Positions 33,800-43,375 of a stretch of DNA of 64,000 nt are shown here, piece by piece. A program made the position numbers and the translations under genes. Under the pieces are notes generated by a model. The model was not told the origin of the DNA. It was given only the letters and a program-made list of their open reading frames with translations, and ran no database searches. The stretch comes from Candidatus Saccharimonadota bacterium (GTDB lineage Bacteria; Patescibacteriota; Saccharimonadia; Saccharimonadales; Saccharimonadaceae). Position 1 is the first letter of the stretch; each line of letters begins with the position of its first letter. The DNA lies in assembly GCA_017431745.1 (NCBI GenBank), contig JAFRKK010000013.1, positions 33,096 to 97,095 of the forward strand, written 5' to 3'.

Positions 33800-35278
33800 A
33801 TGAACCGCATTGACCATGCTGTCGAGATAGCTAAAAGTGCCCACAAGGGCCAAGCTCGCAAAACCGGCGAACCTTACATTATCCACCCTCTTGCCGTCAA
33901 AAAAATCCTTGAAGAATGGGGCATGGATGATGACACCATTATCGCTGGTATTTTGCACGATACCGTTGAAGACACTGATCTTACTCTAGAAGACATCAAA
34001 AACGAATTTGGTGAAACAGTCGCCTTCCTAGTTGATGGTGTTACTAAACTTTCCACTGCCCGAAATGGCATGCGTGATATTGACACCTATCTTCCAGCCA
34101 CTAAAGATAACTTCTTAAGATTAATGATTGCTCTAGGTGACGACATCCGAGTTCTAATTATCAAACTTGCCGACCGTCTTCATAATCTTCGCACTCTCTC
34201 CGCTCTCCCACCGGAAAAACAAAAGAAAATTGCCAAAGAATCTCTTGAGGTTTTTGCTCCGCTCGCCGACCGTCTTAACATGGGGCTCCTTCGTGTCGAG
34301 ATGGCAGACCTTGCCTTCAAATACGTCGACCCCAAACGCTTCGATGAATTAAAGAGTTTGATCGAAAAACACAACAAAGAAGCTGAAAAATCCTTAACCA
34401 AGATTAAATCCGAAATTTCTGCCGCCTTGAAGAAAGAAAAAATCGAATTCTCCATCTCGGGCCGCGTGAAGTCGGTTTATTCGCTTCACAAAAAACTTGC
34501 CAAGCATAATCAAAACATCAACGAGATTTACGACCTTACTGCTCTTCGTATCATCGTAAACGATATTACCGATTGCTATTTGACTCTTGGCATCATTCAC
34601 TCACTCTATATGCCGATGAACGGTCGTATTAAGGACTATATTGCCATGCCAAAACAAAACGGTTATCAATCGCTCCATACTACCGTCATCACCAAGGACA
34701 AAAGAATCGTCGAAATCCAGATTCGCACCAAAGAAATGCACGAATATGCCGAGCACGGGCTCGCTGCCAGCTTCTATTACAACGAGCAAAAGCTCACTGA
34801 AAACTACAAAAAAGGGAAGATCGAGCATCTCCCTACCAACTTGCTTTGGATTACTGAGCTTCAAATGACCGCCGCTAAACTCCGTGAAGGGAAAAAGGTT
34901 GATCTTAAAAAGCTCAAACTCAATCTTTTCGCCGATAAAATTTTCGTCTACACTCCTAAGGGTGACATTATTGACCTTCCAGCCGGCGCTATGCCCTTAG
35001 ATTTCGCTTACCGGCTCCACTCTGAAATTGGCGATCACGTTGTCGGCGTAAAAATTAATGGCAAGATGAGCAACTTGAATAAAAAATTAGAACAGGGCGA
35101 TGTTGTTGAGATACTAACCTCAAAAAACCAGACCCCTAAGCAGACTTGGCTTGATAAAATATTTACTCCACACGCTCGTGCTAAGCTCATGCGCGCCCTC
35201 AATTTATCAGCTCGTACCGCTGCCGGCGAAACCATTGAACATCCCAAGAAAAAACGCAAACCCCGCAAAAGCTCATAA
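33800..35278 (+). CDS. rsh: RelA/SpoT-like (p)ppGpp synthetase/hydrolase without C-terminal ACT
   Basis: 492 residues. The HD hydrolase (GILHDTVEDTDLT, 40s-60s) precedes the synthetase (RVKSVYSLHKKLAKH, RIKDYIAMPKQNGYQSLHTTV) and a TGS domain (IFVYTPKGDIIDLPAGAMPLDFAYRLHSEIG). The zinc-finger and ACT domains of long RSH proteins are absent; the tail is basic. HxxxHD-type metal residues are present (SAHKG, HDTVED), so it may both make and break the alarmone. TATAAT 33788-33793 ends 6 bases before ATG 33800. Confidence 0.93.
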   Translation: MNRIDHAVEIAKSAHKGQARKTGEPYIIHPLAVKKILEEWGMDDDTIIAGILHDTVEDTDLTLEDIKNEFGETVAFLVDGVTKLSTARNGMRDIDTYLPATKDNFLRLMIALGDDIRVLIIKLADRLHNLRTLSALPPEKQKKIAKESLEVFAPLADRLNMGLLRVEMADLAFKYVDPKRFDELKSLIEKHNKEAEKSLTKIKSEISAALKKEKIEFSISGRVKSVYSLHKKLAKHNQNINEIYDLTALRIIVNDITDCYLTLGIIHSLYMPMNGRIKDYIAMPKQNGYQSLHTTVITKDKRIVEIQIRTKEMHEYAEHGLAASFYYNEQKLTENYKKGKIEHLPTNLLWITELQMTAAKLREGKKVDLKKLKLNLFADKIFVYTPKGDIIDLPAGAMPLDFAYRLHSEIGDHVVGVKINGKMSNLNKKLEQGDVVEILTSKNQTPKQTWLDKIFTPHARAKLMRALNLSARTAAGETIEHPKKKRKPRKSS

Positions 35279-35292
35279 CAAACCATTAAAAA

Positions 35293-35368
35293 TGGAGCCG
35301 TTGACTGGGCTTGAACCAGCGACCTGCTCGTTACGAATGAGCTGCTCTACCAACTGAGCTACAACGGC
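35293..35368 (-). tRNA. tRNA-Thr (anticodon CGT)
   Basis: On the minus strand: acceptor GCCGTTG/CAACGGC, D arm GCTC/GAGC, anticodon loop TTCGTAA, T arm GCTGG-TTCAAGC-CCAGT, encoded CCA. The last anticodon-stem pair is A-C. Reads ACG. Confidence 0.93.
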
Positions 35369-35458
35369 ACCCAGTGCCTTGAATATGAATTCTTGGCACT
35401 TATTCCATTATAACACAAATATGCTATAATAAATAATAACTAACCAAAGGAGATGTTT

Positions 35459-36064
35459 ATGTCAAAAACAAAAGAGCTAGCGCGGCCAATTGAAGACATT
35501 GGCGGGAGGCTAAAAGGTTCTGCTTGGATGGCAGTTTTTGAATCGCTTGCTATTGCTCTACTTGGCATTTTCTTGGTCGTCTGGCCTGATACTGCAATCA
35601 AGGTTATTGCTTATATCGCCGGTGTATTTTTTATCATCAAAGGGGCTTATCAAATCATTCTTTATTTTATGGTTAAGGGCCAAAACGATTTCTTCAATAA
35701 CGGACTCCTTACCGGTGTTGTCTCCCTCCTCGTAGGCGTCGCCGTACTTATCATGGGTGAAGAACTTGCTACTGTCTTTCGTATCGTAATTGGCATCTGG
35801 ATGATTTATGAATCGTTAACTCGACTAAACGCTGCCATTAAACTTCATGCCGCTAACATTGATGCCTGGAAATCCATCGTCGTGCTTGCTCTTCTTATGC
35901 TTGTAATTGGCATTTTTATCACTTTCTATAATGGGGCCGTCATTACCCTAATCGGCTGGATGATGATTGCGACTGGTGTTATTGGCATAATTAGTGACTT
36001 CACCTTTATGCAGTATGTTAATGATTTGGCAAAAATATTAAACAGTAGTATCAAAGATGAATAA
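35459..36064 (+). CDS. DUF308/HdeD-like membrane protein
   Basis: About 201 residues with six hydrophobic helices in three hairpins, the internally repeated layout of the HdeD/DUF308 family (GIFLVVWPDTAIKVIAYIAGVFFIIKG). HdeD is tied to acid resistance in E. coli; the role here is unknown. ATG 35459 is preferred over 35453 because the AAAGGAG site abuts the first ATG. It overlaps the next gene by 8 bases. Confidence 0.85.
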   Translation: MSKTKELARPIEDIGGRLKGSAWMAVFESLAIALLGIFLVVWPDTAIKVIAYIAGVFFIIKGAYQIILYFMVKGQNDFFNNGLLTGVVSLLVGVAVLIMGEELATVFRIVIGIWMIYESLTRLNAAIKLHAANIDAWKSIVVLALLMLVIGIFITFYNGAVITLIGWMMIATGVIGIISDFTFMQYVNDLAKILNSSIKDE

Positions 36065-36419
36065 TTTTAAAGACGACTTTATCAAAATCTACCAATCCGA
36101 ACGGGGAATACTATTCTTGATGATCGTAAATCTACTACTAGCCATTGGTTTGTTGGTTTTTTCAATTATCACACTAAACCCAAACGCTTCAGTAGTTAAA
36201 ATTGGTTACGGCGACATCGGTGGTTATCGAGATGGCACCTGGGCTAGTCTTATCGCTTTCCCACTGCTCGCCCTAAATTTCGGCATCCTGCACAATTTAC
36301 TCACGCTCCGAATTTTTAGAAAACGTGGTGGCGGCATGGCTAAGTTTTTCTTAATAACTACTTCTCTCTTAATCCTCAGTACTTTGCTGGTTCTAATTCG
36401 GTTACTTGGAGAAGGTTAA
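36057..36419 (+). CDS. Small membrane protein
   Basis: 120 residues, three hydrophobic segments (about 17-38, 62-85, 95-117). Overlaps its upstream neighbour by 8 bases and ends one base before the glycosyltransferase start, so the three form an operon. Function unknown; possibly a partner of the glycosyltransferase. Confidence 0.75.
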   Translation: MNNFKDDFIKIYQSERGILFLMIVNLLLAIGLLVFSIITLNPNASVVKIGYGDIGGYRDGTWASLIAFPLLALNFGILHNLLTLRIFRKRGGGMAKFFLITTSLLILSTLLVLIRLLGEG

Positions 36420-38045
36420 ATGCGTAAAAATCTCGAAATTCCTCAGGGCAAGCGGACTCCGCTGTACCGGTTTTTAGAAATCTTACCCGGCGCCATTTCT
36501 TACGGAGCGATCATCCTTCTTTTCGTCCTCTCTATTGTTAATCCGGTGCTCGGCGCAATATATCTCTTCGCTCTGATTGCCAGCACTCTTGTAAAGGCTA
36601 TTGGTGTAGCTTACCGTACCATTCAGGGTTACGAGGTAATTAAACGTGCCGGTCGTGTGGATTGGCGAAAACGCATGGAAGAACTAGAAAATCCCCATGA
36701 AGCCTACGAGCGGCTCCGAGACAAAGACAACAAAAGTTATCATTTTGAAGAGCATCTCGAAAATCTCAAAATGATGGCCACGATGGAAACTGAATACCCC
36801 GAGCCGTCCAAAATCTACCATGCTGTCATTATGACCGCCTACGACGAGGGAGAAGAAATCCTCGTGCCCTCTATCGAGGCCGTCAAAAACAATACTTTTC
36901 CCAGTGATCATATTATTTTCACTCTAGCCTATGAAGCACGTGGTGGGGAAGCCATGGAACAAACTGCTAAGGCTCTCGAGAAAAAATACAAAAATGTATT
37001 CAAACATTTCATGATAGTTAAACACCCTGCCGATTTGCCGGGCGAAATTGTTGGCAAAGGCCCCAACCTCACCTATGCTGGCCAAGCCCTTGCAGAATAC
37101 GTACATAAAAAGAAAATCCCAGTCGAAAATGTTATTATCACCTCTTTAGATAGCGATAATCGCATGGCCCCGAAATACCTAGATTCTGTTGCCTACGAAT
37201 TCATTACTCACCCCAACCGCCAGCGTCTTAGCTATCAACCGGTATCATTGTTCATGAATAACATTTGGGACGCCCCCGCTCCTACCCGTGTGATTGCAGT
37301 GTCAAACTCCTTCTTCAACGTTATTTCTACTATGCGCCCACACCTACTTCGCAACTTCGCCAGCCACTCTCAACCGCTCCAGGCTCTCGAAGCTATGGAT
37401 TTCTGGAGTAAACGTACCATCGTGGAGGATGGCCATCAGTACTGGCGTAGCCTGTTTTTCTTCAACGGCGACTACAGCGTGCTCCCTATCCGGATTCCTA
37501 TTTATCAAGATGCCGTTATTGACGAAACCCTCTGGAAAACTATCAAGGCTCAATTTGTCCAAGTTCGCCGCTGGTATTATGGGGCTTCTGATGTTGCTTA
37601 TGTCGGCTCTAAACTCTTCGTCAAAAAAGAAAATCGCATCGTGCCATTCTGGCAACTCTTTCCTAAATTCTGGCGCTTACTAGATGGTCACGTCACTCTT
37701 GCCATTCTCGCTCCAATCGTCGCTTTTGGTGGCTGGGTGCCAATGATTATGAATCTATCCGCTCATTCCATGATTACCTACAATATCCCCAACATCGTTA
37801 GCGTAGTAGAAACCTTCGCCTCTATTGGTTTAATCGTTTCCATCATCGTTTCGCTTCGCATGCTTCCCGAGCGCCCTGCTAAGTATCGCAAAAGCAAACG
37901 ACTTCTAATGGTTTTGCAGTGGATTTTGATGCCAGTCACCTCAATTATTTATCAGTCTCTCGCAGCTTTTTATGCTCAAACTCGCCTTATGCTAGGGAAG
38001 TACATGGAAAAATTCGACGTCACTAAAAAAGTCGTCAAAAAATAG
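36420..38045 (+). CDS. Membrane GT2-family glycosyltransferase
   Basis: 541 residues. Two N-terminal helices, a GT-A domain with MTAYDEGEEI, the metal-binding DSD in SLDSDNRMAP, the catalytic ED in TIVEDGHQYW and a QVRRWYYG motif (QxxRW), then C-terminal helices. This is the layout of processive membrane GT2 enzymes (cellulose/hyaluronan-synthase-like), so it may export a surface polysaccharide or glycolipid. No substrate can be named. Confidence 0.85.
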   Translation: MRKNLEIPQGKRTPLYRFLEILPGAISYGAIILLFVLSIVNPVLGAIYLFALIASTLVKAIGVAYRTIQGYEVIKRAGRVDWRKRMEELENPHEAYERLRDKDNKSYHFEEHLENLKMMATMETEYPEPSKIYHAVIMTAYDEGEEILVPSIEAVKNNTFPSDHIIFTLAYEARGGEAMEQTAKALEKKYKNVFKHFMIVKHPADLPGEIVGKGPNLTYAGQALAEYVHKKKIPVENVIITSLDSDNRMAPKYLDSVAYEFITHPNRQRLSYQPVSLFMNNIWDAPAPTRVIAVSNSFFNVISTMRPHLLRNFASHSQPLQALEAMDFWSKRTIVEDGHQYWRSLFFFNGDYSVLPIRIPIYQDAVIDETLWKTIKAQFVQVRRWYYGASDVAYVGSKLFVKKENRIVPFWQLFPKFWRLLDGHVTLAILAPIVAFGGWVPMIMNLSAHSMITYNIPNIVSVVETFASIGLIVSIIVSLRMLPERPAKYRKSKRLLMVLQWILMPVTSIIYQSLAAFYAQTRLMLGKYMEKFDVTKKVVKK

Positions 38046-38062
38046 TTCTAGAGGGGACTAAT

Positions 38063-38641
38063 GTGGAACGGATCACGGAAAAAAGACTGAAAAACAAACG
38101 CTTCAAACATAGCGAGGAATGTATTGTAACAGCTCTATTAATCGCAAAAGACAAACTAAATCTCAACAAAATCATTCGTATTGCCCATATTTCTCGCTCT
38201 ACTTTACATCGCCATCATGGTAATATTAATGACATTATCCCAAATTATGAAAAATATATCCTGCGTAAATGGAAAACCCGCGTCAAACACCTCTCCAAAA
38301 TTAAATCACTACCTTTAAAATTCTTTTACGAGCGCCTGCTGTCGTTCCTATTCTCTAATCGTCAAATTACCGAGCTTCTACTTAAGTATGACAACCACGT
38401 ATTTATTGAGCAATTTATTGTCACCCTAAAACCTCATATTCTCACTACTGGCAAAATCACGGATGGTGAGGTTTTTACTCTTTACACCAAAGAGACCGCC
38501 GGCCTCATCGAGGCCTGGTGTGATGACGGCTTTGATATTGACGCCATCCCGAGCGTTGTCTCTAAAATTATGTATCTAACAAATACCGCTTACGCTCGCC
38601 TTGGCCCTCTCGCCCGCTTCGATTCTTCAACTAACCGATAA
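38063..38641 (+). CDS. TetR-like transcriptional regulator
   Basis: 192 residues from GTG 38063, preceded by GAGGGGAC. An N-terminal HTH (LNLNKIIRIAHISRSTLHRHHGNINDII) matches the TetR arrangement of HTH then YEKYI; the rest is helical (ligand/dimer domain). It follows the glycosyltransferase by 17 bases and could control that operon. Confidence 0.7.
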   Translation: MERITEKRLKNKRFKHSEECIVTALLIAKDKLNLNKIIRIAHISRSTLHRHHGNINDIIPNYEKYILRKWKTRVKHLSKIKSLPLKFFYERLLSFLFSNRQITELLLKYDNHVFIEQFIVTLKPHILTTGKITDGEVFTLYTKETAGLIEAWCDDGFDIDAIPSVVSKIMYLTNTAYARLGPLARFDSSTNR

Positions 38642-38687
38642 TCTAAAACTTGGAGTTCTGGGGTCTATATGGTATAATTACTCTAAT

Positions 38688-38764
38688 GGGTCGCTAGCTC
38701 AGTTGGCTAGAGCGCCTCGTTTACACCGAGGAGGTCAGGAGTTCGAGCCTCTTGCGACCCACCA
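38688..38764 (+). tRNA. tRNA-Val (anticodon TAC)
   Basis: Acceptor GGGTCGC/GCGACCC, D stem GCTC/GAGC, anticodon stem CCTCG/CGAGG with loop TTTACAC, encoded ACCA. TATAAT at 38673-38678. Followed by a hairpin (AGAAAATAAAGAAAGAGCC with its near inverse, to about 38804). Confidence 0.95.
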
Positions 38765-38837
38765 GAAAATAAAGAAAGAGCCAAGGGCTCTTTATTTATT
38801 TTCTGATTGTTGCAAAGAGGTGAGAACTCCGAAGGAG

Positions 38838-38991
38838 TTCGAACGCGGTAGGAGTCGAATAAAAATCCCAAATTTTATTTGGGATTTTTTGAGACGACGC
38901 CCCGCGGGAATGTTTTCGAACGCGGTAGGAGTCGAATAAAAATCCCAAATTTTATTTGGGATTTTTTGAGACGACGCCCCGCGGGAATGTT
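38838..38991. repeat. Two perfect 77-bp tandem repeats, each with a terminator
   Basis: 38838-38914 and 38915-38991 are identical. Each holds AAAAATCCCAAA/TTTGGGATTTTTT (a terminator readable in both directions) and GACGACGCC. Flanks carry a partial further repeat (AGAACTCCGAAGGAGTTC; CATGACGCC). The region 38765-39134 holds no gene. Confidence 0.85.
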
Positions 38992-39134
38992 TTTCGCATA
39001 GCAAAAAACATGACGCCCCTTGACGTTTTTCTAAGTTATGACACAAATGTCGCAAAACTCAAAAATCCAAAAATCAGATTAACCCAAGTTGTGTTAAAAT
39101 GACCCCAAGTGGAGAGGAAGGAAATGGTATTTGA

Positions 39135-39794
39135 ATGCTTAAGGTGGTGGTATATGACTCAGGTTATGGCGGCGAGTTCTTTGCGGACCGGCTCGAAGCA
39201 GAGCTACCAATAATTGAGGTTATTAGAGTAATTGACTGGCGAAATGCTGAGAAAATCCAGAATAGCCCTAAGGAAGCTAGAAAAATCGCGAGAGTCGCCC
39301 TCCGTCCGTACATAGGACACGTAGATTTAATCGTCTTCGCTAACCATCTCCTTACACTCACAAGTCTTAAATTTTTCCGCCGTAAGTTCAAGAACCAACA
39401 TTTCGTCGGGCTAAATCTCAAAAAACCCGCCTCTCCACCCAAAAAAGATACAATCGTTTTAACGACTAAACCTGTCGCTAGAACAATCAACTATTATAAC
39501 TTTGTATTACATCTAAAGAAACGAGTTAAAACGTTTGCTTTGGACACCTGGCCTCTCAAAATTGACGACGGGGAATTGACTGAGCAAGAAATCAAGGAAA
39601 CGCTCAGCGATTACTTAGACAAAGACTCACGCTATCAAGAAATCTTCCTTGCTTGTTCACAGTTTTACGATTTAATTCCTGTTCTTCGAAAGCTTTTTGG
39701 CCGCAATCTTAAGATTCATGACGGTTTTAGCGATGCCTTGAAAGAGACTTGTAAAACTCTTCGTATCCGGGGAAGCGCCAAGAAGGCCAAATAG
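39135..39794 (+). CDS. Glutamate-racemase-like protein, probably altered active site
   Basis: 219 residues. VYDSGYGGEFFADRLE resembles the DSGVGG signature of MurI, and LACSQFYDLIPVLRKLF resembles the second catalytic region (GCTHYP). The first catalytic Cys region (ACNTAS) reads FANHLL, with no Cys. MurI supplies D-Glu for peptidoglycan by two-Cys proton transfer, so with one Cys this protein may be inactive as a racemase or catalyse something else. ATG 39135 is used; a start at 39124 is in another frame. Confidence 0.7.
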   Translation: MLKVVVYDSGYGGEFFADRLEAELPIIEVIRVIDWRNAEKIQNSPKEARKIARVALRPYIGHVDLIVFANHLLTLTSLKFFRRKFKNQHFVGLNLKKPASPPKKDTIVLTTKPVARTINYYNFVLHLKKRVKTFALDTWPLKIDDGELTEQEIKETLSDYLDKDSRYQEIFLACSQFYDLIPVLRKLFGRNLKIHDGFSDALKETCKTLRIRGSAKKAK

Positions 39795-39839
39795 TTTACT
39801 CACGTTGTGATATAATAGAGTAAATAAACGGGAGTTAAA

Positions 39840-41588
39840 ATGAACAATAATCTAGAAAAAATGCGGCATACCCTAAGCCATGTGCTTGCTGCGGCGGTTA
39901 GGGAGCTATATCCAAATGCTAAATTCGGTATTGGCCCGGCTATTGATACAGGATTCTACTATGACATCGATTTTGGCGATGCCAAGGTATCCGAAGCTGA
40001 CCTTCCCAAAATTGAGAAAAAAATGCGTGAAATTATTAAGCGCAAACTCCCAATGACAAAACGCGTTGTCTCCAAATCGGAAGCTCTTGATTGGGCTCGC
40101 GATAACAAGCAAGATTACAAGGTTGAATTGATTGAGGAGCTCCCCGAAAATGAAGAAATTTCCTTCTATGATATGGCTGATTTGTTTACGGATCTTTGTA
40201 AGGGCCCACACGCCAAGAATCTATCTGAAACTGGACCTTTTAAACTAATCCGCGTAGCTGGTGCTTATTGGCGAGGCGACGAGAAGCGTCCGATGCTGAC
40301 GCGTATTTATGGTGTTGCCTTCGACACCGATAAAGAGCTCGAAGAGTTCTTGAAACGTCAAGAAGAAGCCAAGAAGCGTGACCACCGTAAACTCGGCAAA
40401 GAACTCGATTTGTTCTGCTTCTCAGATCTCGTGGGAGCTGGGTTACCATTGTTCACGCCGCGCGGCACCGAACTTCGTGAATTAATGGCTAACTACTCAC
40501 TTAGCCTCCGCGGCAGGGAAGGATTTAAAAAAGTTTGGACTCCCCACATCACTAAAACCGACCTCTACAAAACGTCTGGGCACTATGCTAAGTTTGGCGA
40601 TGAATTATTTATGGTTCACTCTCAAGTTAACGGCGAAGATTTTGCCATGAAACCAATGAATTGCCCACACCATGCCCAAATTTTCGCTTCTAAGCCTCGC
40701 ACTTATCGCGAAATGCCTGTCCGCTACATGGAAGCTACCACTGACTATCGGGATGAAAAAACCGGAGAACTAGGTGGTTTGTCCCGCGTCCGTTCTCTTA
40801 CTCAAGACGACTCGCACGTTTTCTGTCGCAAAGACCAAATCAAAGATGAGGTCAAGCGCCTTGTTGGCATCGTCAAGGAACTCTATGAAACCATGGGCAT
40901 GCAAAAACTTCGGGCTCGGCTTTCTTATCGTTCAGATGAAGACAAATACCTTGGCGACAAAAAGCTTTGGGACATGGCCCAAAAGCAAATTAAACAAGCC
41001 GCAATTGATAACGGGCTTGAATACTTTGAACAAGAAGGTGAAGCCGCTTTCTACGGCCCAAAAATCGACTTCATGGCCGAAGATGCTATCGGTCGTGAAC
41101 ACCAACTCGCCACGATTCAGCTAGATTTTGTCCAACCCGAACGCTTTGGTCTTGAATTCGTTAACGAAAAAGGCGAGAAAGAGCGTCCAGTAATGATTCA
41201 TCATGCCACATTAGGCTCGATCGAGCGTTTCCTCTCGGTCTTTATTGAACATACGGGCGGCTGGTTCCCATTCTGGTGCGCTCCAGAACAAGTCCGTATT
41301 GTTACCGTCAACGATAAAGTTAGCGACTATGTGTCCGAAATCACGGCTATTCTAGATGGAATTATTTTAGAAAAACCTCTAAAATATAATGAGCTCCGCT
41401 ATACCATCGATGATTCCTCTGATTCTCTTGGCAAGAAGATCAAACGTGCTACCGCTATGAAAATTCCAGCTGTATTGGTGGTTGGGCCAAAGGATGCTGA
41501 AGAAAAAGTCGTCTCCGTTCGCCTCCGCGACAAGGAAGAAAAGGTCAAGCTCTCCGCTCTAGCTAAATTCCTATGCAAACTATCATAA
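39840..41588 (+). CDS. thrS: Threonyl-tRNA synthetase without TGS domain
   Basis: 582 residues. The protein starts directly at the editing domain (MRHTLSHVLAAAV; CKGPHAKNL), lacking the N-terminal TGS domain. The class II core shows motif 2-like RYMEATTDYRDEKTGELGGLSRVRSLTQDDSHVFC and motif 3 GSIERFLSVFIEHTGG, followed by the anticodon-binding domain. GGGAG precedes ATG. It overlaps miaA by 16 bases. Confidence 0.95.
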   Translation: MNNNLEKMRHTLSHVLAAAVRELYPNAKFGIGPAIDTGFYYDIDFGDAKVSEADLPKIEKKMREIIKRKLPMTKRVVSKSEALDWARDNKQDYKVELIEELPENEEISFYDMADLFTDLCKGPHAKNLSETGPFKLIRVAGAYWRGDEKRPMLTRIYGVAFDTDKELEEFLKRQEEAKKRDHRKLGKELDLFCFSDLVGAGLPLFTPRGTELRELMANYSLSLRGREGFKKVWTPHITKTDLYKTSGHYAKFGDELFMVHSQVNGEDFAMKPMNCPHHAQIFASKPRTYREMPVRYMEATTDYRDEKTGELGGLSRVRSLTQDDSHVFCRKDQIKDEVKRLVGIVKELYETMGMQKLRARLSYRSDEDKYLGDKKLWDMAQKQIKQAAIDNGLEYFEQEGEAAFYGPKIDFMAEDAIGREHQLATIQLDFVQPERFGLEFVNEKGEKERPVMIHHATLGSIERFLSVFIEHTGGWFPFWCAPEQVRIVTVNDKVSDYVSEITAILDGIILEKPLKYNELRYTIDDSSDSLGKKIKRATAMKIPAVLVVGPKDAEEKVVSVRLRDKEEKVKLSALAKFLCKLS

Positions 41589-42307
41589 TTCTAGGCCCGA
41601 CGGGCTCTGGTAAAACCGGCATTTCTATCAAACTCGCAAAAGCCTTGGGCGGCGAAATTATCTCTGCCGACTCCCGTGCTATTTACAAAGGTATGGATAT
41701 CGGTACTGCCAAGCCGACCAAGGAGGAAATGGAGGGAATCCCACATTACGGTCTAGATTTAGTCAAGCCAGACGAAAGATTCACGGTCGCTGACTGGAAA
41801 ACCTATGCCGAGGATAAAATCAAAGAGATTAAGTCGCGCGGTAAAACTCCAATCATTGTTGGCGGCACCGGTTTATACATTGATGCATTAATTTATGACT
41901 ATCAATTTAAAGGTCCAACCGGCGAGAAAATCGGCGACCTTGAACAAAAAAGTTGTTCAGATAGAACAGAGGTCAAAGGCGATTATTTGCTCATAGGAAT
42001 CAAATGGGGTACAGAAGAATTACGCAAAAGGTTGAAAAAACGCATCGACCAAATGTTTAACGATGATTTATACAACGAAACTAAGGATCTTGTTCAGAAA
42101 TATGGGTGGGGTAGTCAGGCTATGAAAAGCAATATTTACGAATACGCTTGGCAGTATCTCCAGGGCGAACTCACTCTAGAACAAGCCAAGGAGAAATGTT
42201 TTTACGAAGATTGGCATCTTGCCAAACGTCAGCTCACTTGGTTTAAACGAAACCGTGACATTGTTTGGCTCGAACTTGAAAAAATTTATCCATTTGTGCT
42301 AAAATAG
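41573..42307 (+). CDS. miaA: tRNA dimethylallyltransferase, short
   Basis: 244 residues. Adds an isopentenyl group to A37 of tRNAs reading UNN. P-loop GPTGSGKTGIS, the ISADSRAIYKGMDIGTAKP block and GGTGLYIDAL are diagnostic. The usual length is about 300; the tRNA-binding insert is reduced. It starts inside thrS, so is co-translated. Confidence 0.93.
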   Translation: MQTIIILGPTGSGKTGISIKLAKALGGEIISADSRAIYKGMDIGTAKPTKEEMEGIPHYGLDLVKPDERFTVADWKTYAEDKIKEIKSRGKTPIIVGGTGLYIDALIYDYQFKGPTGEKIGDLEQKSCSDRTEVKGDYLLIGIKWGTEELRKRLKKRIDQMFNDDLYNETKDLVQKYGWGSQAMKSNIYEYAWQYLQGELTLEQAKEKCFYEDWHLAKRQLTWFKRNRDIVWLELEKIYPFVLK

Positions 42308-42314
42308 ATACAAG

Positions 42315-42926
42315 ATGAGTAAAGCGGATAACACACCAACAGAAAAATTGTTTGGGAGTAAAACTAGAGCTAAGCTCCTCCGGTTATTTTTTGAAAATCC
42401 TGAAAAAAGTTTTTATGTTCGTGAGATGACTAGAGTGATTGACGAACAGATTAACTCCGTTCGTCGAGAGCTTTTAAACCTCGAGAATATCGGTGTCATC
42501 AAAAACGAAACCTTCGACAATAAAGTTTATTACTCAGCTAACACCAAACACCCGTTCTCTCGCCCACTAACTGAGATTTTCTCGAAAAAAATTAGTACAG
42601 CCCATGACAAAGACTCTAGCGAAAGTACCTGGGAAGAATACTGCCGCCCGGTTAAACACTACTTAAGAGGGCTTATTGTCACAAACCGTCTACCGGGCCA
42701 AGATGGTATCGATCTTTTGATTATCGGTAATGATAAAACCAAAAAGCTCACCCGTTGGGCCGAGGTAATCGAGAAGAAACAGGGAAAACCTATCAATTAT
42801 GTTATTATGTCGGCTGATGATTTTACTTATCGCAAATCTGTTAAGGATCGCTTCGTTGCCGAAGTCCTCGAGATGGAAATTAGTGAAATTATCGACCCCG
42901 AGAACTTAATAAAAGAACAGGAGTAA
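42315..42926 (+). CDS. Winged-helix regulator with nucleotidyltransferase-like tail
   Basis: 203 residues. The N-terminal winged helix (SKTRAKLLRLFFENPEKSFYVREMTRVIDEQINSVRRELLNLENIGVI) is followed by a domain (GIDLLIIGNDKTKKLTRW) that resembles the inactive nucleotidyltransferase of MNT-type regulators. A member of the compact run miaA to the M50 protease. Target unknown. Confidence 0.75.
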   Translation: MSKADNTPTEKLFGSKTRAKLLRLFFENPEKSFYVREMTRVIDEQINSVRRELLNLENIGVIKNETFDNKVYYSANTKHPFSRPLTEIFSKKISTAHDKDSSESTWEEYCRPVKHYLRGLIVTNRLPGQDGIDLLIIGNDKTKKLTRWAEVIEKKQGKPINYVIMSADDFTYRKSVKDRFVAEVLEMEISEIIDPENLIKEQE

Positions 42927-42927
42927 T

Positions 42928-43374
42928 ATGTTTGAAATTGAGAGCAAAAATCCAGACGAAATCACCATTATCACTAAAAACGCCACTATTAGATTTAACA
43001 TTGCTGAGGCGGCCATCGATGCCGGCCTTGCCGTTGGCAGGATTACTGGTCCTGGTGAATTTGAGATCGGTGAAGCCACAATTCGTGGTATTGCTACCGA
43101 AAGCGGCAAAACCATCTACGATGTAGAAGTGGGTGGTGTCCATACTGGTATCATTGGTAGCATTGAAGAAAATCTAGATGATCTTGTCGCCGATATTCTT
43201 TGTACTTCCTCTGTTCGCGCCATTCGCGAACTCGAGCCTAAGCTGATTATCGCGATGGGTAACGTTGACGCTATGGTCGCCGACCTCAAACTTACCGCCC
43301 GCACCGAAAAGAAGTTGAAGGTCAAAAACCTCGACAGTCTTCCAGTCGCTAAAGAGGTGGTGGTGCTAAACTAA
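42928..43374 (+). CDS. Degenerate metallo-beta-lactamase-fold protein
   Basis: 148 residues. GPGEFEIGEATIRGI, TIYDVEVGGVHTGIIGSI and LIIAMGN follow the strand order of the UPF0173-like MBL proteins, but the HxHxDH metal motif is missing. It may be a structural or regulatory remnant. It sits one base after the regulator and one base before the protease gene. Confidence 0.6.
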   Translation: MFEIESKNPDEITIITKNATIRFNIAEAAIDAGLAVGRITGPGEFEIGEATIRGIATESGKTIYDVEVGGVHTGIIGSIEENLDDLVADILCTSSVRAIRELEPKLIIAMGNVDAMVADLKLTARTEKKLKVKNLDSLPVAKEVVVLN

Positions 43375-43375
43375 G

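Noticed and set aside
38838..38991. Possible CRISPR array
   Set aside because: Only two adjacent 77-bp copies with no spacers; no cas genes in the window.
38601..39055. Frames across tRNA-Val and the tandem repeats
   Set aside because: Explained by the tRNA, terminators and the 77-bp repeats.
42928..43374. Active metallo-beta-lactamase hydrolase
   Set aside because: HxHxDH is absent; only the fold pattern remains.
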